Origin: Bifidobacterium callimiconis
Lineage (GTDB): Bacteria; Actinomycetota; Actinomycetes; Actinomycetales; Bifidobacteriaceae
Assembly: GCF_003952005.1 (NCBI RefSeq)
Contig: NZ_QXGJ01000010.1
Location: 38,810-102,809 of the forward strand
DNA: 64,000 nucleotides
Direction of reading: 5' to 3'
How positions within the stretch are numbered: the stretch's first letter is position 1; every line of letters starts with the position of its first letter. A program made the translations under genes and the position numbers. Below are positions 54,333 to 60,824 of this stretch, one piece after another. The notes under the pieces are model-generated. The model was not told the DNA's origin. It was given only the letters and a program-made list of their open reading frames with translations, and ran no database searches.

Positions 54333-56777
54333 ATGACCGACAACAAAACCAAGGATCAGGACAAAGCGTCATCCGTCACGCCGGAGGATACCTCCGCCAT
54401 GCCGTTCCGCGATCCGTCGCTGAGCGTGGATGAACGCATCGCCGATCTGCTGGGCCGCATGACGATCCGCGAAAAGATCGGCCAGATGATGCAGCTCGAC
54501 GCACGCGGCGATCTTGACGACGAGATCCTGCGCGTGAACGTCGGATCGATCCTGCACACCAGCCCCGAGAACCTGTATCGCGCCGCCGATCTGGTGAAGC
54601 GGACGCGACTGCAGATCCCGCTGATCATCGGCGAGGACCTGATCCACGGCTACTCGTTCTACCCCGGCGCCACCATCTTCCCCGAACAGCTCGGCATGGC
54701 CGTTTCGTGGAACCCGTCGCTCGTCGAGAAGGCCGCGCGCGTGACCGCCGAGGAGGGCGCGTCCACCGGCGTGCACTGGACCTTCTCCCCTGTGCTGTGC
54801 ATCGCGCGCGACACTCGCTGGGGTCGCGTGGGCGAGACGTTCGGCGAGGATCCGCACCTGATCGGCGAGATGGCGTCGGCCATGGTCCGCGGTTATCAGA
54901 AGGGTCCGGCCACGTCCGGTTCGCTCGACAAGGACGCCATCCTGGCCACGGCCAAGCACTTCGCCGGATACTCCGAGACGCAGGGCGGTCGTGACGCGTC
55001 CGAGGCCGACCTCTCGCATCGCAAGCTCGCCTCCTGGTTCCTGCCGCCGTTCGAGCGCGTGGCCAAGGAGGGCTGCGGCACGTTCATGCTCGGTTACGAG
55101 TCGATCGAAGGCGTGCCGGTCACGTTCAACAAGTGGCTGCTGTCCGACGTGCTGCGCGGCGAGTGGGGCTACAAGGGCACGCTGATCACCGACTGGGACA
55201 ACGTCGGCCGGTCCGTGTGGGAGCAGAAGGTGCAGCCCGACTTTGCGCACGCCGCCGCGGCCGCCGTCAAGGCAGGCAACGATCTGGTCATGACCACGCC
55301 GCAGTTCTACGACGGTGCGTACGAGGCGATCGCAGCCGGCATGCTCACCGAGGCTGAACTTGACTCCGCTGTTTCACGCATCCTGGCGCTGAAGTTCCGT
55401 CTGGGACTGTTCGAGGATCCGCGTCTGCCGAATGCCGAACGCATCAAGGCGGTGATCGGGTCTGCCGAGCATGGTGAGACGAATCTGGAGCTGGCGCGTC
55501 AGTCGGTGGCGCTGTTGCGCAACGATGGCGCGCTGCCGTTCGCGGTCGGCGGTGCGGATGGTGCGGATGGCGTGGCCTCGACCGGTGGTGCGGCAGGCTC
55601 CCCGAAGCGCATCGCGCTGATCGGCCCGCTTGCCGACGATGCGCAGAACCAGCTCGGCGACTGGGCCGGCAACTCCGGTCAGGTCACGTGGATGCCGGAC
55701 GGTCATCCGCGCGAGACCATCACCACGGTGAAGGACGCCTTCGAGGCGCTGGTGCCGTACGACTGGACCGTGACGTACTCGCGTGGCGCGAACGTGGTCG
55801 ATCTGGTGACCGATCCCGAGGGCGAGCTCTACCCCGACGGTCAGCCGCGTCCGAAGATCGGCGTCTCCGCCGCGGTCGACCAGGCGTTGATCGACGAGGC
55901 CGTGGAGAACGCCTGCCGTGCCGATCTGATCGTGGCCGTGGTCGGCGATGTCGTGCAGTTGGTCGGCGAGACGTGTTCCACGGCGACGCTTGACCTGCTC
56001 GGCGGACAGAACGCGCTGCTCGATGCGCTTGCCGATGTTTCACGTGAAACAGGCAAGCCGCTGGTCGTGGTGCTCATGAGCTCCAAGCCGCAGATTCTGC
56101 CGGCGAGCATCGTCGGCGAGAACGGCGTCTTCGCCAAGCGTGTGTCCGACCCCGCGACCGGTACCGGCTCGATCCTGTGGGCGCCGAGCCCGGGTATGAA
56201 GGGCGGTCAGGCGATCGCCGAGATCATTCTCGGCATCACCGATCCGAGCGGCCGACTGCCGATCACGTTCCCGCGTCACGCCGGACAGCTGCCCGTGTAC
56301 TACAACCAGATTCGCGGCCAGCACGGCAACCGGTACGCCGACCTGACGCAGGATCCGGCGTTCGCGTTCGGCGAGGGGCAGGCGTACACCACGTTCGAAT
56401 ATGGCGACGTGGTGATCGATGGCGGTGACGGCGGTGATGACGGCAACGGTGGTGTGACGTTCGGCAAGGACGATGTGATCCGCGCCCACGTGGACGTGAC
56501 GAACACCGGCGATCGCGCCGGAGTTGAGGTCGTGCAGGCGTACGTGGGTGACGTGGTCACGTCGGTGAGCTGGACCGATCGAGAGCTCAAGGCGTTCCGT
56601 CGCGTTGAACTCGAGCCGGGCGAAACCAAGACCGTCGAATTCGAGATTCCGGTCACCGACTGCTCGATCGTCGGTCCGGACGCGCGCCGCATCGTCGAAC
56701 CCGGCGAATTCGAACTGCTGATCGGCCACTCCAGCCGCCGCGAAGACCTCAAGCGCGTCACCTTCACGGTGCAGTAG
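54333..56777 (+). CDS. GH3 family beta-glucosidase (BglX-like)
   Basis: Product of 814 residues. The catalytic barrel carries GEDLIHGYSFYPG, KHFAGYSETQGGRD and nucleophile D287 in LITDWDN; an alpha/beta sandwich with VVLMSSKPQILP and a C-terminal fibronectin-III-like domain (VTNTGDRAGVEVVQAYVG) follow. No signal peptide, so it acts on imported glucosides. It is more BglX-like than the shorter GH3 at 49407. Codons for residues VSRET coincide with a perfect parS site at 56036. AGGAAGGAAA precedes ATG 54333. Confidence 0.92.
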   Translation: MTDNKTKDQDKASSVTPEDTSAMPFRDPSLSVDERIADLLGRMTIREKIGQMMQLDARGDLDDEILRVNVGSILHTSPENLYRAADLVKRTRLQIPLIIGEDLIHGYSFYPGATIFPEQLGMAVSWNPSLVEKAARVTAEEGASTGVHWTFSPVLCIARDTRWGRVGETFGEDPHLIGEMASAMVRGYQKGPATSGSLDKDAILATAKHFAGYSETQGGRDASEADLSHRKLASWFLPPFERVAKEGCGTFMLGYESIEGVPVTFNKWLLSDVLRGEWGYKGTLITDWDNVGRSVWEQKVQPDFAHAAAAAVKAGNDLVMTTPQFYDGAYEAIAAGMLTEAELDSAVSRILALKFRLGLFEDPRLPNAERIKAVIGSAEHGETNLELARQSVALLRNDGALPFAVGGADGADGVASTGGAAGSPKRIALIGPLADDAQNQLGDWAGNSGQVTWMPDGHPRETITTVKDAFEALVPYDWTVTYSRGANVVDLVTDPEGELYPDGQPRPKIGVSAAVDQALIDEAVENACRADLIVAVVGDVVQLVGETCSTATLDLLGGQNALLDALADVSRETGKPLVVVLMSSKPQILPASIVGENGVFAKRVSDPATGTGSILWAPSPGMKGGQAIAEIILGITDPSGRLPITFPRHAGQLPVYYNQIRGQHGNRYADLTQDPAFAFGEGQAYTTFEYGDVVIDGGDGGDDGNGGVTFGKDDVIRAHVDVTNTGDRAGVEVVQAYVGDVVTSVSWTDRELKAFRRVELEPGETKTVEFEIPVTDCSIVGPDARRIVEPGEFELLIGHSSRREDLKRVTFTVQ
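56036..56051. other. Perfect parS site inside the GH3 gene
   Basis: TGTTTCACGTGAAACA, identical to the site in parA, encodes the same peptide VSRET here. It lies about 30 kb from oriC and within 1.2 kb of a third copy. Confidence 0.93.
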
Positions 56778-56803
56778 TCGGCAACCACCTGCCGTTTCCT
56801 CTT

Positions 56804-57128
56804 CGGCTCCCCCTCTCTGAGGGGAGCCGAAGCCACTCGGCTAGGGAAAGCCACCTTTCCTATGGCTCCCCTCTCTGAGGGGAGCTGTCTGCCGAAGGCA
56901 GACTGAGGGGAGCGTCTGGCCTCAACCCTGTATGCAGGATGTTTGTGGCGTAGGCCTGCAGGATTGCCGCATTTATGACAGCTGACGTGTCTCGGGTTGA
57001 TCTCTCCCCTCAGTCGGCTGTCGCCGACAGCTCCCCTCCCCCGGAGGGGAGCCTAAGCCACTTGGCCCCTTTCCTCCGGCTCCCCTCTCTGAGGGGAGCT
57101 GTCTGCCGAAGGCAGACTGAGGGGAGGG
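56804..57128. repeat. Cluster of dispersed repeats after GH3
   Basis: Two composites at 56804-56913 and 57003-57128, each with GAGGGGAGCTGTCTGCCGAAGG...CAGACTGAGGGGAG type modules, the second also with CTCCCCTCAGTCGGCTG. The 90 bp between them and the following 48 bp show no gene. Confidence 0.82.
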
Positions 57129-57176
57129 CTCAAACCCCGTATGAAACAACACTGCGCATGACCCTATGTACTCCAC

Positions 57177-57192
57177 TGTTTCACGTGAAACA
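57177..57192. other. Perfect intergenic parS site
   Basis: TGTTTCACGTGAAACA in the gap before the higA stop codon. With the site at 56036 it forms a pair 1.1 kb apart. Confidence 0.93.
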
Positions 57193-57222
57193 GTGACATG
57201 TATGCCGTCGGGCGCGCATTGA

Positions 57223-57528
57223 CTACGCGGAGACCAGCGGCTTGATATCTCCTACACTCGACGCGTCGAATGTCAGCAAATCATAATCGCTCTGAAGTGA
57301 GATCCAGAATTCCGGGGTGGTGCCCAAAGCCTTGCTGAGTCGCACGGCCATAGGTGTGGTGATACGTCTTTTGTTGTGTACGATCTCTCCCACCGCGGTT
57401 TCGGATACACCGATGGTCTTGGCCAGTCGATAGTTGCTGATGTTCAGCGGCTCCAGAAATTCCTCTTTGAGAATTTCGCCAGGGGTGCTGTAGAAGCCGT
57501 CAGCTGTGGTAGTCGCAGAAATAGACAT
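57223..57528 (-). CDS. higA: HigA family antitoxin (Xre-type)
   Basis: Product of 101 residues with a helix-turn-helix (NYRLAKTIGVSETAVGEIVH) preceded by TPGEILKEEFLEPL, the standard HigA/VapI beginning. It should neutralise the overlapping HigB and repress their promoter. Start ATG 57528 overlaps the higB 3' end by 29 bases. The order toxin before antitoxin is typical of higBA. Confidence 0.93.
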   Translation of the reverse strand: MSISATTTADGFYSTPGEILKEEFLEPLNISNYRLAKTIGVSETAVGEIVHNKRRITTPMAVRLSKALGTTPEFWISLQSDYDLLTFDASSVGDIKPLVSA

Positions 57529-57787
57529 CAATAGCCTCCTTTGCCTCATCGTCCCAAAGGAATACGAGACGATACTGTTGGTTGACGCGAATGCTCCAAT
57601 GTCCGAGAAGATTTCCGGACAGCGCTTCAAGTCGGTTTCCCGGCGGTACTTTCAGATCCTGCAGTGCGTGCGCAGCCTTGAGCATCTGCAGCTTGCGTAT
57701 AAGCTGTTTTTCGCAGCCTGTCGGATATCCTTTGGGATATCGACCGCCGTACAGAAACTCGGTGAGCTCGGAATCTCGTGTTCTCAT
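57500..57787 (-). CDS. higB: HigB family toxin (RelE superfamily)
   Basis: Product of 95 residues resembling HigB mRNA interferases: LRKL-type helix QLIRKLQMLKAAHAL, PPGNRLEALSGNLLGHWSIR, then NQQYRLVFLWDD. It would cleave translated mRNA at the ribosome. The start at ATG 57787 is preferred over ATG 57793 because the latter touches the -10 box; initiation at 57787 implies a leaderless transcript. Followed by higA. Confidence 0.92.
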   Translation of the reverse strand: MRTRDSELTEFLYGGRYPKGYPTGCEKQLIRKLQMLKAAHALQDLKVPPGNRLEALSGNLLGHWSIRVNQQYRLVFLWDDEAKEAIDVYFCDYHS

Positions 57788-57793
57788 GTTCAT

Positions 57794-57831
57794 ATACTAA
57801 TGTGAAACGTTACTATCGTCAATCGATAGTA
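57794..57831 (-). promoter_or_regulatory. higBA promoter with overlapping operator
   Basis: On the minus strand TTGACG (57817-57822), 17 bp, TAGTAT (57794-57799). The -35 box lies inside the inverted repeat TACTATCG - 5 nt - CGATAGTA (57811-57831), a site for HigA or HigBA autoregulation. Confidence 0.8.
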
Positions 57832-57984
57832 TGTCGAGTAATTACTTTATGCCTTCTGGAGGCATGTCATCTTCTTTGACTTCTCCGGTCGAGTGGTACA
57901 TAAAATGACGATACCCAACTATGCCCCTTGGAATTTCAGCGTTCCGAATTCGTATCGTCGTTTTGTGAACTGGCGGGAACGAAA

Positions 57985-58010
57985 CAGGCCCGACGCGATG
58001 GTCGGGCCTG
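57985..58010 (-). terminator. Terminator of the leftward MFS gene
   Basis: Arms CAGGCCCGAC and GTCGGGCCTG around 6 nt, followed on the minus strand by TTTCGTT. Lies 75 bp after the MFS stop. Between it and the higBA promoter (57842-57984) only a remnant-like frame ending near 57846 is present. Confidence 0.75.
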
Positions 58011-58084
58011 GGGGAAGGGAGAAACGGAAGAAGAAGTCTATGAGTGGGCGACCCCGCACACACCGAGGGCCCACCGCGGGAAGA

Positions 58085-59365
58085 CTACTTGGCCTTCTTG
58101 ATGAAGAGGATGATCACGGCACCGGCCATCACGGCGGCGATGGCGCTCGGGAAGGCGAGGGCGTAGGAGCCGGTGGCGATCACGATGGAGGAGGTGACGA
58201 TCGGGGCGATCACCTGACCGAGGGTGTTGGCGAGGTTGAGGATGCCCAGATCCTTGCCGGCGTCGTCCGGGTTCGGCAGCACGTCCACGTTCAGCGCCTG
58301 ATCGACGGCCATGTAGATGCCGTAGCCGACGGCCATGATGGCGGAGAAGATCAGCATGCTGGTGCGGGTGGGGGCGAGCCACGGCACGACCAGACCGATG
58401 GACATGATCGCGGAGGCGACGAACACGGGCAGCTTGCGCTTGCCGAGCTTGTCGGAGATCGGGCCGCCGGCGAGGGCGAAGATCAGGGAGACGACCATCA
58501 CGATGGTGGCCATGGTGGACACGGTGGCGGCTGCGTCGGTGGTGCTCAGACCGATGTACTTCTGGCAGACGTAGAGCTGGTAGCCCATGATCATGTTGTA
58601 GCCGAAGATCATGAGCAGGCGGCCAACGAGCGCGAGGTAGAAGTCACGGGCGCCCTTGACCGGCGGACGGAACTGCATGACGATCTGCTTGACGCTGAAG
58701 GATTCGCCATCCTTGGCGACGGCGGGCAGCTCCTTCGGAATGATGATGATGGTGACGATGCCGGTGAGCACCCAGATCACCACGCCGACGAGGAAGCCGG
58801 GGCGCGGGTTGGTAACGAACGCGGCGCCGATGATCGCGCCGAGGGACTGACCGACGATCTGGCCCACGCCGTAGAAGGCGGAGAGGGTGCCGCGAATCTT
58901 CTGCGGGATGCGGTCGGAGAGGATGGCGACGCACGGGGCGATCATCATGTTCAGACCGATCTGCAGCACGGACCACCAGGCTACGATGCCGGTGAGGGTG
59001 ACGGCCACGGAGGTCATGTAGTAGCCGATGCCGGCGATGATGCCGCCGGGGATGATCCACGGGGTGCGCTTGCCCAGCTTGCCGTGGGTGGCGTCGGACA
59101 GCGCGCCGAAGACGACGTTGGAGATCAGGGCGAAGATGATGCCGATGGAGTTCATCGAGGCGAGGATGGCCTCGGGGGTCATGCCGATGTTCAGATCGTT
59201 GAAGCGGTTCGGCAGCAGCACGGACGATCCGGCGCTGCCGGCCATCATCCACATGATGTTGAAGATGATGAAGCCTGCGGCGAAGCGGATCATCTGGGAC
59301 TTCGGCATCGGCTTGCCCGTGTCGGGTGCGATGTCATCACCGATGGCGACGGTCTTCTCTTCCAT
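58085..59365 (-). CDS. MFS transporter, GPH/sugar-symporter-like
   Basis: Product of 426 residues with about 12 membrane segments, the loop ALSDATHGKLGKRTPWI and DVLPNPDDAGKDLGILNLAN. It is the most divergent of the four MFS paralogues. ATG 59365 is chosen because AAGGAAGG lies upstream; ATG 59392 has none. It is divergent from the TetR gene at 59931. The nearby GH78 suggests a rhamnose-containing substrate, but this is only contextual. Confidence 0.88.
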   Translation of the reverse strand: MEEKTVAIGDDIAPDTGKPMPKSQMIRFAAGFIIFNIMWMMAGSAGSSVLLPNRFNDLNIGMTPEAILASMNSIGIIFALISNVVFGALSDATHGKLGKRTPWIIPGGIIAGIGYYMTSVAVTLTGIVAWWSVLQIGLNMMIAPCVAILSDRIPQKIRGTLSAFYGVGQIVGQSLGAIIGAAFVTNPRPGFLVGVVIWVLTGIVTIIIIPKELPAVAKDGESFSVKQIVMQFRPPVKGARDFYLALVGRLLMIFGYNMIMGYQLYVCQKYIGLSTTDAAATVSTMATIVMVVSLIFALAGGPISDKLGKRKLPVFVASAIMSIGLVVPWLAPTRTSMLIFSAIMAVGYGIYMAVDQALNVDVLPNPDDAGKDLGILNLANTLGQVIAPIVTSSIVIATGSYALAFPSAIAAVMAGAVIILFIKKAK

Positions 59366-59504
59366 AACAACACCTTCCTTGGCGTGTGTCATATTGACGA
59401 TTTGGCGTTATTGGCGGTTTGCAGTGGTCTGCAGGGTCTATGAGAGCTCCATCTCATAGGGGTTGGTCCGATATAACTTCATTGTTCCGGTGCGGCAACC
59501 ATCG

Positions 59505-59540
59505 GTTACCGTTAAGTAACTTATAAGTTAGTATCAGGTA
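59505..59540. promoter_or_regulatory. Operator-like palindromes between MFS and tetR
   Basis: GTTAC-CGTTAA-GTAAC (59505-59520) overlaps AACTTATAAGTT (59518-59529, perfect), with a further GGTAAC at 59537. They sit about 140 bp upstream of the MFS start and suit binding by the divergent TetR. Confidence 0.5.
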
Positions 59541-59630
59541 ACTTGCCTGTCAAATTCGTTGGAATTCGAGGCGTGTCGCGCATTTTTGTGAGCGCTGACA
59601 TAAAAAGACTGGCCTGCGTTATCGGTTATG

Positions 59631-59745
59631 CCTTAGTGTGATCACACTAAGGCGGAAGGTCTGTCCTCTCTCGTTCCGTAGTGTGATCGCACTAAGGGTG
59701 GAGGGTTTGTCCCTCTCGCTCCTCGATGGGATCGCATTAAGGAGC
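59631..59745. repeat. Three tandem degenerate palindromes, 46-bp period
   Basis: TTAGTGTGATCACACTAA (59633, perfect), TAGTGTGATCGCACTAA (59679) and GATGGGATCGCATTAA (about 59726) repeat every 46 bp, each followed by a GGAGGGTTTGTCCCTCTCG-like linker. The same palindrome occurs singly at 13087. No coding function seen in 59541-59930. Confidence 0.7.
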
Positions 59746-59930
59746 GCGTACGGAGGGCGTGACGGCCGGTCGCGGCATGTGCGAGAGGTCGCGATGGTCT
59801 GTGTTTTGTGACGATGAACACGCGTGTACGTGTGCGCAAGGGGGTGTTCGGGTACGATGAGTGCTCGATCGCGGACGAATGATCCGAGAAAATCCGACAC
59901 CATCAGCAAGAAACAACAGGGGATGAGACT

Positions 59931-60551
59931 ATGGCGAGCACAAAAGGCACGCCACGCATGAGTGCCGAGGAACGACTCGAGCAGATCCTGGACGTGGCCG
60001 TACGACTCATCGGAGAGAAGGGATATAACGGCTTCTCCCTGCAGGACGTGGCCAGTGAGATCGGTGTTTCACAGACGGCCGTGATCCATCGCATCCTCAA
60101 CAAGCAGAACCTGCTCATGCTGGTGCTTGAACGGTACTACGACAACAGCGGCGCCGCGAACGATTATCTCAAGCAGTTCCAACCGGGCGGCGCGCGTGAG
60201 AGCGACAAGCCGCGCATCCCCGAGGTCATGCAGGTTGTGGTGGACCAGAATTCCAAGCAGCCCGAACTGGTGCGACTGTTCGAGATGCTGAACACCGAGG
60301 CCATGTCTCCCGATCATCCCGCGCATAACTACTTTGTGCAGCGTACGGTGAACATTTCGGAACAGTACTACGACACCGACTGGCTGGTGCCGGACGGCGT
60401 GGACGGACATCTGGTGTACATGCTCGCCTACGCAGCCATGTACGGTCTCGAGGGACGCTGGCTGGCCAATCCCGAGATCGACTACCCTGCCGAGTGGCAG
60501 CGATACGCCGACTACCTCTTCCCCTCCCCCACCTGGGACGGCTACCGCTGA
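59931..60551 (+). CDS. TetR/AcrR family transcriptional regulator
   Basis: Product of 206 residues. Helix-turn-helix GYNGFSLQDVASEIGVSQ followed by TAVIHRILNKQN, and the shared ending LFPSPTWDGYR. Divergent from the MFS gene at 58085-59365 and upstream of GH78, so it may regulate one or both. AGGGGATGAG precedes ATG 59931. Confidence 0.9.
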   Translation: MASTKGTPRMSAEERLEQILDVAVRLIGEKGYNGFSLQDVASEIGVSQTAVIHRILNKQNLLMLVLERYYDNSGAANDYLKQFQPGGARESDKPRIPEVMQVVVDQNSKQPELVRLFEMLNTEAMSPDHPAHNYFVQRTVNISEQYYDTDWLVPDGVDGHLVYMLAYAAMYGLEGRWLANPEIDYPAEWQRYADYLFPSPTWDGYR

Positions 60552-60579
60552 TCTTTTCCCGGCTGCTCGCATCCTTTTT

Positions 60580-60627
60580 CCTTCCCCTCGAGGGGAAGGT
60601 GTCGCGCCAAACGCGACGGATGAGGTG
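60580..60627. repeat. Dispersed repeat, TTCCCC/GATGAGGTG variant
   Basis: CCTTCCCCTCGAGGGGAAGG followed by TGTCGCGCC...ACGCGACGGATGAGGTG. One module just downstream of tetR. Confidence 0.8.
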
Positions 60628-60824
60628 CCGCCGGAGAGCTACCCAACCGGCGTGTCGCCGATTCCCCCACGGTTATAGTGGGTCTCAACTTCATTGCTCC
60701 CCATAATCCAAACGTGACCGGCCGTGCCGGAACGCCGTCATGCCGTGTGCGCCCACGTCTGGATACGACCATCGAATACGAAGTGGTATGCGAAACCGCA
60801 CGTCAGCGTGCGAAGGAGTGATGA

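Noticed and set aside
57842..58063. Minus-strand frame ending MYHSTGEVKEDDMPPEGIK
   Set aside because: It runs through the terminator of the MFS gene and has no start signal; at most a fragment of a lost gene.
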